Shown here: in pieces, positions 1-6,590 of the stretch
Position numbering within the stretch: position 1 is the first letter of the stretch
Layout: every line of letters begins with the position of its first letter
Origin: an uncultured Acetatifactor sp.
GTDB taxonomy: Bacteria; Bacillota; Clostridia; Lachnospirales; Lachnospiraceae
Assembly (NCBI GenBank): GCA_934394515.1
Contig: CAKRRU010000100.1
Location: 1 to 9,258 of the forward strand
Reading direction: 5' to 3'
DNA length: 9,258 nt
The notes under the pieces: model-generated
Seen by the model: the letters and a program-made list of their open reading frames with translations, nothing else
What the model was told of the DNA's origin: nothing
Databases searched by the model: none
Made by a program: the position numbers and the translations under genes

Positions 1-620
1 ATCAGACAGTATTGCTTTAACGGGAAATTCTTCTCCATCACACCATATACTTTGAATCCGAACTTTTCATAAAATTCCACGTTTTTTGGATTATGTGTTT
101 CGAGGGAGATCATCAGTTTGTGCTTCTGGGCATAGTCAATGGCTTCCTCTAAAAGTTCTGCCGCAATTCCGTGATGCTGCATGGCGGGATCCACCGCCAG
201 ATAGATAATATGAAGTCGCTGATTCTGATGCAACTGATCCGTCCAGCTGGAATTGAGATAATCCTCACCCTTCATAAAATTCCGAAATGTCTTTAACGAA
301 GGATCCTCCTTGATCAGATAGGAATCTGTCTGCAGCGCCGCCATTGCTTCCGTGAAATAGAACTGAAAGACATTGTACGGCTCCGCTTCATCCGATACTA
401 CCAGCACACTGTTCAGTTCCGCGCTGTCGGCGAAAATCTCGCAGGTCGCGTAGAACTCATCCATATCGCATTTGAACAATTCCGGCATCAGATGTTTGCG
501 GATCTCCGGATCCGGTATCAGGGTCTCATAGAGAGGATCGTGTGCAAAGCACTGATTCAGCATTTTCTCCACTTTCGGAAGATCTTCCTTCTGCACACGA
601 TACAGTTTGTCGCTTTCCAT
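1..620 (-). CDS. GNAT-family N-acetyltransferase, C-terminus cut by window edge
   Basis: This gene encodes a Gcn5-related acetyltransferase, a cytoplasmic enzyme family that moves an acetyl group from acetyl-CoA to an amine. The substrate cannot be read from the sequence. The reading frame opens at ATG 620-618 and stays open for 206 codons to the left edge, so only a few C-terminal residues should be missing. The acetyl-CoA binding motif A lies at about residues 138-160: a hydrophobic strand (LHIIYLAVDP) followed by QHHGIA (148-153), a match to the Q/R-x-x-G-x-G/A loop. Motif B follows as ETHNPKNVEFYEKFGFKVYG (174-193), the usual end of the fold. The N-terminal 130 residues are less typical and probably shape the substrate pocket. 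The gene has its own promoter at 655-683. Its GGAG lies 17 nt before the ATG, which is long, but no other ATG, GTG or TTG falls between them, and an in-frame TAA at 647-645 rules out an upstream extension. The fold is near certain; the function is unknown. Confidence 0.9.
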   Translation of the reverse strand, partial: MESDKLYRVQKEDLPKVEKMLNQCFAHDPLYETLIPDPEIRKHLMPELFKCDMDEFYATCEIFADSAELNSVLVVSDEAEPYNVFQFYFTEAMAALQTDSYLIKEDPSLKTFRNFMKGEDYLNSSWTDQLHQNQRLHIIYLAVDPAMQHHGIAAELLEEAIDYAQKHKLMISLETHNPKNVEFYEKFGFKVYGVMEKNFPLKQYCL

Positions 621-637
621 AATATCTCTTTTTCTTT

Positions 638-646
638 CTCCTTTTT
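638..646 (-). promoter_or_regulatory. Ribosome binding site of the GNAT gene, long spacing
   Basis: On the minus strand AAAAAGGAG (646-638) is the only strong Shine-Dalgarno match before the acetyltransferase. It ends 17 nt before the ATG at 620, longer than the usual 5-10 nt. A weaker AAGAGA (630-625) sits closer and may be the element actually used. The sequence between is A-rich and has no alternative ATG, GTG or TTG start. Confidence 0.5.
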
Positions 647-654
647 ATCATGCT

Positions 655-683
655 ATCATAAATTCCCCATAGAAACAGATCAA
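655..683 (-). promoter_or_regulatory. SigA-type promoter of the GNAT gene
   Basis: Reading the minus strand, TTGATC (683-678) is a 4/6 match to the -35 consensus. It is followed by a 17-bp spacer and TATGAT (660-655), a 5/6 match to the -10. Transcription would start near 648 and give a leader of about 28 nt containing the GGAG element. The promoter lies in the 177-bp gap after the peptidase gene, so the acetyltransferase is probably expressed independently. No intrinsic terminator with a T-tract is apparent in that gap, so some read-through from the peptidase gene is possible. Confidence 0.7.
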
Positions 684-797
684 ACCGCTTGCAGGCTGAA
701 TATGTTTTCTGAGTGGAGCAAACATAACGTATTACACATGCTTTACGATTTCAAGAGTGTGAAACTCAGAGAGATCGTTTCTAATACAATATTTCTC

Positions 798-2894
798 TTA
801 CAATTCGAAGATATAGCTTACAGCCGTCTGCATTTGCTCCAGAATCTTCATCAGACCGTCTACCAGTTTGCTACAGGCCTGCTCCAAATCCACGATTTCT
901 TCCCGGTAATCTGTCTCTGTCGTTCCGTTCTCCTGCATGTTCTCTGATTGTTGTTCCTTATGCAGCAGCCGCTTCACAGTTCCATACAGATTTTCATGTT
1001 CCAACAGTCTTCCGTATCCCCATTTTAACCGTTCTTTCGGCTGGTGGAATACATAGTCCGTAAAATGACGATACACTTCTTCATCAAACATGAAGGCATA
1101 AGCATTATTATCTACCTGGTATAATTTACGAAGCGCGGAAGATAATCTCTGCTCCTTCAGATTTCTCACGGCGCCGCCCAGCAGTTTCAAATTGGCGCTG
1201 CAGATTTCATGTGGATACAACACATTTCCGTACCAGTCGATCCGTACAAAAGCATCCTGTTCCTGTTTGAACCTTGCCAACAGTTTTTTCTCAATGTCTC
1301 GTAGCTGTATAAAAATTTTTTCCGCTTCTGCTGCTCTTCCGTCCCGCAACAACTGTCTGTATTCGCGATTGTATTCCGTTATCTGTTCATATTCTTCCCG
1401 GCATTTCTTCAGAGCCCGGTCACTTAAAGTCTCCAGTTCCTCAATTTTTTCAAGCAAAGCCCGCTTTTTCTCTCCCAGCTGCCCCGCCACATCGGCACGG
1501 TAGCAGATTTCCCGACACTGTTCCAGTCCCTTGCGAATCCGCTGTACCACCGGTGAAAACTGTAACGGCACCACTGCCGTTTCATCGAGTGCCAGGATCA
1601 GCAGAGCAAACAGCTCGTGATGCAGGCGATATACCTGCTCATCATAGAAATCATCGTTGTCAAACTGGGAATGATAATGCGTCTCCATAAAGCTTCCGCC
1701 GGTAAAATCATTCACCATGGAAGGCACTCCGGCAATTGCCATAGAAAAATCATCCGACCAGGTCTCAATCGGAGATGTTACCGCTGTTTCCTCCGGATAT
1801 GCCATTGTCAGATTCGGCAGATCTGCCAGATATTCTTCTAAAAAACTGACATATTCATAACAGCTGCGGATACGCGCCCTGGTGCCGTGTGCCAGTGCAG
1901 GCAGTTCGAAATTCAGATCGGCGATCACTCTGCCTACCCATTCAGGATGTGCGGTAAATATCTGCTCATACGCTCCCGTCGACCAGTCGAAATTGGAATC
2001 CGCAACGCCCCATTCTTCGGAAGCCATGGCACAGATCACGATCGTATTGTTTGGTCTGTAACCGCTCTCCAGAAAAGCCTTCGCGATTCCAAATAGCAAA
2101 GCAATCGCAGTATTATCATCCTGAAAGCCGTCAAAATAAGAATCATAATGTGCCGATAAAAGTACCATACGGTCCGGATGTCTGCCGGGGATCCGTCCTA
2201 CAATATTATAAGTAGTGCAATTTCGCGTAACCCGTGAATCCGCCTCAAAAGTTACCGGGATCTCTTCTTTTCCCTGCAACTGTTTCATAAGTGCAGCCGC
2301 ATCCTTTCTGGATATTGAAAATGCTGGGGCATTCTCCGGACCGGCAATATCCTGTGCATTCAGCGCCTCATCATCAATCTCACCATAACCGCCGCTCTGT
2401 ACAGCAATCAGGGCAGCTGCACCTTTCAGATGTGCCTGATATACCGGATAATTGATCCACCATTCATCCCGCTGGTTGATCTCCACCAATACCAGCTTCC
2501 CCGTAACATCCTTGCCGGCATAGTCCTTTTCGGTTCCTTTTCCCAGATACATCAGGGAAAAATCCCGTGGCCCGTCCGTTACAAACGTCGTCTGATAGGC
2601 TCCCAGTTCCACCGAAACCGGTTCTCCTGCCGCATTTTCATAGCGTAATGTGGCCTTGTGAAATTCCCAACCGTCTACTGTAACCGCATCCTTGGTCACA
2701 TCCGACAGTCCCAGAGCTTCCATCTCCGTTTTTAACATCTCACCGGTCGCAAACTCCGCTTTCGATCCCGCCGGACGATAGCCCAGAATCGGATGGGACT
2801 TAAACTGCTCCATTCGCTTGGCCAGTTCGTAAGAATATTTTACATCCAGATTCTCTAATATTTTCTTCTGTAAGGTCACCCCGTTGTCATGCAT
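798..2894 (-). CDS. M28-family zinc aminopeptidase with PA domain and helical C-terminus
   Basis: This 698-residue protein is a probable co-catalytic zinc metallopeptidase of family M28, which removes N-terminal amino acids from peptides. The zinc-site residues appear in the family order: H249-x-D251 (SAHYD), D259/D260 in the FQDDNTA loop, E293-E294 (ASEEWG; general base and zinc ligand), D326 (ADLNFE) and a final His in HYHSQFD (H408, or H406). A protease-associated (PA) type insert spans about residues 110-215, between an N-terminal protease segment and the catalytic core. After about residue 440 comes a 250-residue, charged, mostly helical region with likely coiled coil at 470-545. This order resembles glutamate carboxypeptidase II, whose helical C-terminus drives dimerisation. 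No signal peptide or membrane segment is visible, so a cytoplasmic location is likely. The start ATG (2894) has GGAG 9 nt upstream; the stop is TAA at 800-798. It begins 59 bp after the upstream receptor gene with no terminator between, suggesting one transcript. Substrate specificity is unknown. Confidence 0.9.
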   Translation of the reverse strand: MHDNGVTLQKKILENLDVKYSYELAKRMEQFKSHPILGYRPAGSKAEFATGEMLKTEMEALGLSDVTKDAVTVDGWEFHKATLRYENAAGEPVSVELGAYQTTFVTDGPRDFSLMYLGKGTEKDYAGKDVTGKLVLVEINQRDEWWINYPVYQAHLKGAAALIAVQSGGYGEIDDEALNAQDIAGPENAPAFSISRKDAAALMKQLQGKEEIPVTFEADSRVTRNCTTYNIVGRIPGRHPDRMVLLSAHYDSYFDGFQDDNTAIALLFGIAKAFLESGYRPNNTIVICAMASEEWGVADSNFDWSTGAYEQIFTAHPEWVGRVIADLNFELPALAHGTRARIRSCYEYVSFLEEYLADLPNLTMAYPEETAVTSPIETWSDDFSMAIAGVPSMVNDFTGGSFMETHYHSQFDNDDFYDEQVYRLHHELFALLILALDETAVVPLQFSPVVQRIRKGLEQCREICYRADVAGQLGEKKRALLEKIEELETLSDRALKKCREEYEQITEYNREYRQLLRDGRAAEAEKIFIQLRDIEKKLLARFKQEQDAFVRIDWYGNVLYPHEICSANLKLLGGAVRNLKEQRLSSALRKLYQVDNNAYAFMFDEEVYRHFTDYVFHQPKERLKWGYGRLLEHENLYGTVKRLLHKEQQSENMQENGTTETDYREEIVDLEQACSKLVDGLMKILEQMQTAVSYIFEL

Positions 2895-2953
2895 GTTCCG
2901 TCACTCCGTCTCTGTTATTTTCACATTCCGACTGCCTTTTGTAAAACGCTTTG

Positions 2954-4393
2954 TTACTTTGAGGCCATAGCGTTCATTTTCTCTGTGATCTTCTTCAAGA
3001 TTTCGCTGTTTCTCTCCTCCGCTTCCAGAGTTTCGCTGGCATGAGCCGATACCTCCTCTGTTGTAGCTGAGATTGTCTGGATAGAATCCACGATTTCCTG
3101 GTTCGCAGCTTTCAGGGCATCTACTATCTGAAGCATCTCTCCCAGATTGTCCACGATTGTATAGCTGCTGTCTTCAATTGCCCGGAAGCTGTCCGCAGCA
3201 CGCATTGTTCCTTCCTTTTGGCTGCCGATGCCATCTATCATCTGACGGATGACCGTTACCACCTCTTCAATCGCTCCGGATACATTTTGAATCAGCTCCG
3301 CAATATTACCGGTAGCATCCTTTGTCTGGGTAGCCATTCCCGAAATCTCCGTAGCCACTACAGAAAATCCACGGCCAGCCTCACCGGCTCTGGCTGCTTC
3401 AATGCTGGCGTTCAATGCCAATAGGCTTGTCTGTGTGGCAATCTTGCTGATGATCTCCACAATAGAATGCATTTCCTGCATATAGTGATCCAGTGTCTCC
3501 AGCTTTTGTGCTGCCAGTTCACTGTTTCTTGCGGAATCCTCTGCCTGCACCTTCAGACCTGTCATTTCTTCCTTCCCGATATCCAATATTTCTATCGTAT
3601 GTTCCATATTGTTTCCGATTGTCTCTGCCACTTCACCTACAGTATTTACTTTTTCCTGAATAGCCTCCGTCTGGGCGGTCTGCTGTTGAATCGCTGCGGC
3701 AGATTCCCCGGAACCGGCGGATACCTCCTCCATGGCTGTTTTGGTACTGTCAAAAGCAGTTTCCAGTTTATTCAGCTCTATCGTTATCTCCTGTGCAGAA
3801 GTCTCCAGACGAGTACTCATTTCCATGACCTCTTGCAATGTCGCTTCCGTACGGTTCTGCGCAGCAGTAATATTCTCTATATTTTCATTCGTGTTCTTCT
3901 GATTGGATATGGTAGCATAGATAGATGTAAAACACAGCAGGAGCATTACAAAAATCTGTATTGCCCCGGCGTCCCGCCCCAGATAACCGAAGCCACCCTG
4001 TGTTGCTCCGAGGATCACCACCAGGATATTCTCTACTACCGTCCCGACGTTAATAAGCGTAAATGCCTTTACATCATGATAAGGCATGACTGCAAACATC
4101 ATGGGAATTACAAATGCATACACCATATTGCACTGAGCCGTAAAAAGCAGCACCGTATAAAACAGCGCAAATCCGATCAATGATAGATGTTTTATGGATT
4201 TTGCCGCATGGTCTCTCTTCCAGCAGATAAATTCTGCCAATACCGGTACGATTCCTAACAGCATAAGCACTGCCAATACCGGTGCTGTCACAGTATGGTT
4301 GACAAATCCGGCAATACTTATGATAAGCACACAGATATCAATCACACAATGCGATATCATGGCCACACGGTTACTTCGTTCGAGCTCTTTCAT
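2954..4393 (-). CDS. Methyl-accepting chemotaxis protein with six-helix membrane domain and no evident HAMP
   Basis: This 479-residue chemoreceptor signals to the CheA/CheW complex. The N-terminus is a membrane domain with about six hydrophobic helices (residues 12-30, 37-57, 69-84, 89-105, 110-129 and 145-160) joined by short loops, leaving no room for a large extracellular sensor. A coiled-coil signalling domain follows almost directly, with no recognisable HAMP. The conserved hairpin tip includes [17 protein letters not shown] (about 331-347). TTEEVSA (444-450) and AIQQQTAQ (234-241) are candidate adaptation sites on the two arms. There is no C-terminal NWETF-like tether. I chose ATG 4393 because AAGGA lies 7 nt upstream; a longer frame from TTG 4462 has no ribosome binding site and adds 23 residues that do not look like part of the membrane domain. 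A promoter at 4492-4520 drives it, and the peptidase gene follows 59 bp after its TAA. The membrane domain may sense a membrane-soluble ligand, energy state or a partner protein, which is inference. The signalling role is firm and the ligand unknown. Confidence 0.92.
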   Translation of the reverse strand: MKELERSNRVAMISHCVIDICVLIISIAGFVNHTVTAPVLAVLMLLGIVPVLAEFICWKRDHAAKSIKHLSLIGFALFYTVLLFTAQCNMVYAFVIPMMFAVMPYHDVKAFTLINVGTVVENILVVILGATQGGFGYLGRDAGAIQIFVMLLLCFTSIYATISNQKNTNENIENITAAQNRTEATLQEVMEMSTRLETSAQEITIELNKLETAFDSTKTAMEEVSAGSGESAAAIQQQTAQTEAIQEKVNTVGEVAETIGNNMEHTIEILDIGKEEMTGLKVQAEDSARNSELAAQKLETLDHYMQEMHSIVEIISKIATQTSLLALNASIEAARAGEAGRGFSVVATEISGMATQTKDATGNIAELIQNVSGAIEEVVTVIRQMIDGIGSQKEGTMRAADSFRAIEDSSYTIVDNLGEMLQIVDALKAANQEIVDSIQTISATTEEVSAHASETLEAEERNSEILKKITEKMNAMASK

Positions 4394-4491
4394 ACTGTTA
4401 TCCTTCTTTCCCGTAAAATGAATTACAAAATATGCTGGTGTCCGGGAAAAATCCTCTGACAACTCATATTTTATTTTTGCGCATCATCTAT

Positions 4492-4520
4492 ATTGTAGTT
4501 CATGTTGGTGTCACCGTCAA
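4492..4520 (-). promoter_or_regulatory. SigA-type promoter of the six-helix chemoreceptor
   Basis: The minus strand carries TTGACG (4520-4515, 5/6 match), a 17-bp spacer and TACAAT (4497-4492, 5/6 match). Transcription would begin near 4485 and leave a leader of about 90 nt before ATG 4393. It lies just beyond the terminator of the preceding receptor gene, so this receptor and probably the peptidase form a separate transcription unit. I see no SigD-type flagellar promoter (TAAA with GCCGATA) here. Confidence 0.75.
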
Positions 4521-4531
4521 TAAAACAGCAT

Positions 4532-4576
4532 AAAAATACAGTGCGGTTTTCTCACTAAAAACTGCACTGTATTTTT
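4532..4576 (-). terminator. Strong intrinsic terminator of the Cache-type chemoreceptor gene
   Basis: An inverted repeat pairs 4532-4550 with 4558-4576 around a 7-nt loop. It gives 19 positions, all Watson-Crick except 4545/4563, which is G-U as plus-strand RNA and A/C as minus-strand RNA. The GC-rich core reads ACAGTGC/GCACTGT, and the arms end in A-runs and T-runs, so the structure could stop transcription from either direction. It lies 58 nt downstream of the receptor stop codon and just upstream of the next promoter, as expected for a terminator separating two units. Confidence 0.88.
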
Positions 4577-4600
4577 CTATATTAATTATATTTATCTCCC

Positions 4601-4619
4601 TGCCGGATGCGCTCCGACA
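4601..4619 (-). other. GC-rich hairpin in the 3' untranslated region of the Cache-type receptor
   Basis: Read as minus-strand RNA, TGTCGGA (4619-4613) can pair with TCCGGCA (4607-4601) around a 5-nt loop. This is a 7-bp stem with one G-U pair, beginning about 15 nt after the receptor stop codon. No T-tract follows, so it is not a terminator by itself. It may protect the 3' end or be fortuitous. Confidence 0.35.
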
Positions 4620-4634
4620 CCCTTCTGACAACTT

Positions 4635-6395
4635 TTATACTTTGAAAACATCCAGTACTTTTTCCAGTTTGTCTGCTAATGTCATCAGTTTCTCAGAAGA
4701 GGTCATCAGTTCTGTCATGGTATCGCTCATACCATGCGCTGCCTGCATGGTACTGTCAGCTGATGCCGCATTCTGTTCGGAGATTGCTGACAATCCTTCC
4801 ACGACATCCCTGATTGCCCCTCCCGACTTTCCGAGGACATCCATCTTCTCCCGGATACCGCTGATATGCTGCAGAGAATTCTCTACGCCGTCCGCTACAG
4901 CGGCTGTCTTGACACCGGTCTCTTCCAGTTTGCTCTGCTGGTGATTCATGTTCGTCTCTACCTCGCCCATGATCTCTACCATTCTGCCGGAAGATTCCAT
5001 GATATTTTCAATAATTTTCTCGATCTCTGTTGCGGAACGCTTGGACTGATCTGCCAGCTTGCTGATCTGTTCTGCCACCACAGCGAAGCCTCTTCCCGCT
5101 TCTCCCGCTCTGGCCGCCTCAATGCTGGCATTCAGCGACAGCAGATCCGTCTCGTCTGCGATATCCTGGATCATGGATACCGCCTTGGTGATGTTCTGAA
5201 TTGCTCCGTTCATATCTGTGATCTGCTCTGCTACCCGCAGAACGGATTCCTTCGTGCTTTCATTGGAACTGTTCAGTTCCCTCATGATTTCTTCGGAAGC
5301 CTTTTCCGCTTCTGCCATACGTCCGGCATAATCTGTCAGGGATTTTACCTCATCGGAGATATATTCGATCTGCTCGCCGATCCGCACCACATTTTCATTG
5401 GCATCCGATGTCTCATTCGCCTGGTTTCTGGCACCTTCCGAGATCTCCCCCACTGCCTGATAGACGTCATTGACAGATTCCTGCGTATCCTGTGCCATCT
5501 TGATCAGCTTGTTGGCAGATCCCGTCAGGTTATCCGCGGATTCCTTGATATCTGTCACGATGGAACGCAGTGTTTTCTGCAATTTTACAGAGATCCGGTA
5601 AACGTCTCCCAGTTCATCCTTCTTGCGGCACTGTTTCTCGTCCGGTTCTGCATCCAGTTCTCCGGCCACGATTTTGCCCAGGAAATGCTTTGTCTTCTTC
5701 ATCGTCTTGACCATACTGCGGGACAATACGCTTACCAGAATTGCCGCCGCTACCACGCATACCAGGGCAATCAGAATAATATCCTTCACCTGGGTCTGAA
5801 TCGTATCCTTTACATTCTGTGCCGGTGTTGCCACCTCAATGGCACCAATCACAGAACCGTCGGAATTGATCAGGGGTTGATAATATACATAATAATCCAC
5901 TTCGGAAATGGTACAATCCTTCAAAAACAACGGCTCTCCCGTCTGAACCAGTGCATAGATCTCGTCATCCAGCGTAGTTCCGTTAATACGTCCGCCTTCC
6001 GGTTTCCTCAGTGTCGTAATCAGACGCATATTACCGTACAGGAATGACACCTGAAATCCGGTCTTCTCCTGCAATCCGTCGATCAGCTGTGTCTCTCCGG
6101 AGATCGTCGTACTTCCCTTACGTACCTTTCCGCCCTTATCTCTGCTGTAGTCGCCTTCATAAAGGTTGGTGTAAGTCTCATCCACGCTGACTCCTACGAT
6201 CTGCAGAGACTGCTCGATCTGCTCTTCGATCCCGGACTCCAGCGCCTTGGAACCCACCGTTGCCACCAGTGCACACACAATGATCATAGGCAACAGGCTC
6301 AGTGCCAGAATCTTTTTAGAAATTGTAAAAAAAGTTGTTCCCTTTTTCCCTTTTACTCTCGTTTTCTTGCTTTCTGTCTTTTTCATACTTACCAC
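4635..6395 (-). CDS. Methyl-accepting chemotaxis protein with Cache-like sensor and HAMP domain
   Basis: This 586-residue transmembrane chemoreceptor binds a ligand outside the cell and controls CheA. A basic N-terminus (4-28) precedes TM1 (28-48). The extracellular segment (about 49-205) looks like a single Cache domain: the [15 protein letters not shown] strand region (114-128) and [20 protein letters not shown] (168-187) resemble the PAS-like core. TM2 is at about 206-226. A HAMP domain follows (227-279), with the GEL turn at 245-247 and KDELGDV at 259-265. The coiled-coil signalling domain runs to the end, with the hairpin tip including [17 protein letters not shown] (425-441). [10 protein letters not shown] (536-545) fits the methylation consensus exactly, with E540/Q541 as the modified pair. 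No NWETF tether is present. The start is GTG 6395 (AAAGG 5 nt upstream) or ATG 6386, three codons in, with weaker spacing; the difference does not affect the domains. A promoter at 6468-6496 and a terminator at 4532-4576 make it look monocistronic. The ligand, probably a small organic acid or amino acid by family analogy, is not known. Confidence 0.95.
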   Translation of the reverse strand: MVSMKKTESKKTRVKGKKGTTFFTISKKILALSLLPMIIVCALVATVGSKALESGIEEQIEQSLQIVGVSVDETYTNLYEGDYSRDKGGKVRKGSTTISGETQLIDGLQEKTGFQVSFLYGNMRLITTLRKPEGGRINGTTLDDEIYALVQTGEPLFLKDCTISEVDYYVYYQPLINSDGSVIGAIEVATPAQNVKDTIQTQVKDIILIALVCVVAAAILVSVLSRSMVKTMKKTKHFLGKIVAGELDAEPDEKQCRKKDELGDVYRISVKLQKTLRSIVTDIKESADNLTGSANKLIKMAQDTQESVNDVYQAVGEISEGARNQANETSDANENVVRIGEQIEYISDEVKSLTDYAGRMAEAEKASEEIMRELNSSNESTKESVLRVAEQITDMNGAIQNITKAVSMIQDIADETDLLSLNASIEAARAGEAGRGFAVVAEQISKLADQSKRSATEIEKIIENIMESSGRMVEIMGEVETNMNHQQSKLEETGVKTAAVADGVENSLQHISGIREKMDVLGKSGGAIRDVVEGLSAISEQNAASADSTMQAAHGMSDTMTELMTSSEKLMTLADKLEKVLDVFKV

Positions 6396-6435
6396 ATCTG
6401 CCTTTCTGCAAAGACTTGTTACAACAGGTTCATCT

Positions 6436-6452
6436 CGAAAACGTTTAAGTAT
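6436..6452 (-). repeat. ACTTAAACGTT element, copy in the receptor leader
   Basis: The minus strand reads ATACTTAAACGTTTTCG (6452-6436), with the palindromic core AAACGTTT. It matches the copy at 6575-6590 except for one extra A. It lies downstream of the -10 (6468-6473), in the first bases of the predicted receptor transcript, a position where a bound protein would block transcription. The CG-centred partial symmetry resembles a LacI/GalR-type operator, which is inference. Confidence 0.5.
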
Positions 6453-6467
6453 TTTCTCGGTAAAATT

Positions 6468-6496
6468 ATTGTATCATTTTCCATTTAGTAATACAA
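6468..6496 (-). promoter_or_regulatory. Extended -10 promoter of the Cache-type chemoreceptor
   Basis: The minus strand has TTGTAT (6496-6491, a 3/6 match to the -35), a 17-bp spacer ending in TGA, and TACAAT (6473-6468, a 5/6 match to the -10). TG one base before the -10 makes it an extended -10 promoter, which can offset the weak -35. The predicted start is near 6461, giving a leader of about 65 nt. The weak -35 fits a promoter that depends on an activator, and a cre-type site lies about 100 bp upstream. Confidence 0.65.
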
Positions 6497-6502
6497 TTCG
6501 AC

Positions 6503-6540
6503 AAAATAGCAAGTAATCCGACTGATTTTTTGGCTATTTT
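6503..6540 (-). terminator. Possible weak terminator hairpin after the MATE gene
   Basis: AAAATAGC (6503-6510) and GCTATTTT (6533-6540) form an 8-bp inverted repeat around 22 nt, with a possible inner AATC/GATT stem. It lies about 40-80 bp beyond the MATE stop codon and before the receptor promoter, where a terminator is expected. The stem is AT-rich and the minus-strand RNA continues GTCG with no long U-run, so termination may be inefficient or the structure incidental. Confidence 0.3.
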
Positions 6541-6542
6541 TC

Positions 6543-6554
6543 CTTAACGTTAAG
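6543..6554. repeat. Perfect 12-bp palindrome CTTAACGTTAAG, candidate operator
   Basis: CTTAACGTTAAG is a perfect CG-centred palindrome sharing its ACTTAACGTT core with the elements at 6436-6452 and 6575-6590. It sits 3 bp from the cre-type site at 6557-6570 and about 46 bp upstream of the receptor -35. It could be a binding site for a dimeric regulator. Confidence 0.5.
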
Positions 6555-6556
6555 TT

Positions 6557-6570
6557 TGTTACCGTTTACA
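6557..6570. promoter_or_regulatory. Catabolite-responsive element (cre) for CcpA
   Basis: TGTTACCGTTTACA on the plus strand, TGTAAACGGTAACA on the minus strand, matches the Bacillus cre consensus TGTAANCGNTNACA at every defined position. CcpA with HPr-Ser-P binds such sites when good carbon sources are present. The site is centred about 102 bp upstream of the predicted start of the Cache-type receptor transcript, and its nearer edge is 12 bp past the MATE stop codon. Sites upstream of a promoter in Bacillus are usually associated with activation, so catabolite activation of the receptor is one reading. It lies too far downstream to affect MATE initiation. Confidence 0.65.
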
Positions 6571-6574
6571 CTCA

Positions 6575-6590
6575 CGAAAACGTTAAGTAT
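6575..6590 (-). repeat. ACTTAACGTT element overlapping the MATE stop codon
   Basis: The minus strand reads ATACTTAACGTTTTCG (6590-6575), nearly identical to the copy at 6452-6436. Its TTAA contains the TAA stop of the MATE gene (6585-6583), so the last codons of the pump are part of the element. Sequence shared across a coding/non-coding boundary suggests selection as a DNA site, though AT-rich chance similarity is not excluded. Confidence 0.45.

Noticed and set aside
2940..2955. A cre-like sequence (TGTAAAACGCTTTGTT) at the end of the six-helix receptor gene
   Set aside because: When centred on its CG it has four mismatches to the cre consensus, and it sits across a stop codon within a likely operon.
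3467..4183. A 238-codon open frame on the plus strand
   Set aside because: It is antisense to the six-helix receptor, has Cys/His/Leu-rich low-plausibility composition, and has no family resemblance.
4394..4462. N-terminal extension of the six-helix receptor from TTG 4462
   Set aside because: There is no ribosome binding site before the TTG, whereas ATG 4393 has AAGGA at 7 nt. The added 23 residues look like translated leader.
4423..4467. A 14-codon upstream reading frame (ATG 4467 to TAA) in the leader of the six-helix receptor
   Set aside because: It has no Shine-Dalgarno sequence, only an A/T-rich stretch before the ATG, and no regulatory codon pattern. Translation is unlikely.
4455..4633. 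A 10-bp direct repeat TCTGACAACT at 4455-4464 and 4624-4633
   Set aside because: It is short and not linked to any symmetric or functional context. A chance match is likely.
4866..6047. A 393-codon open frame on the plus strand
   Set aside because: It lies entirely opposite the Cache-type chemoreceptor. Its translation is rich in Cys, His, Arg and Tyr with no recognisable domain, and the opposite frame has complete conserved receptor domains. It is a codon-bias shadow.
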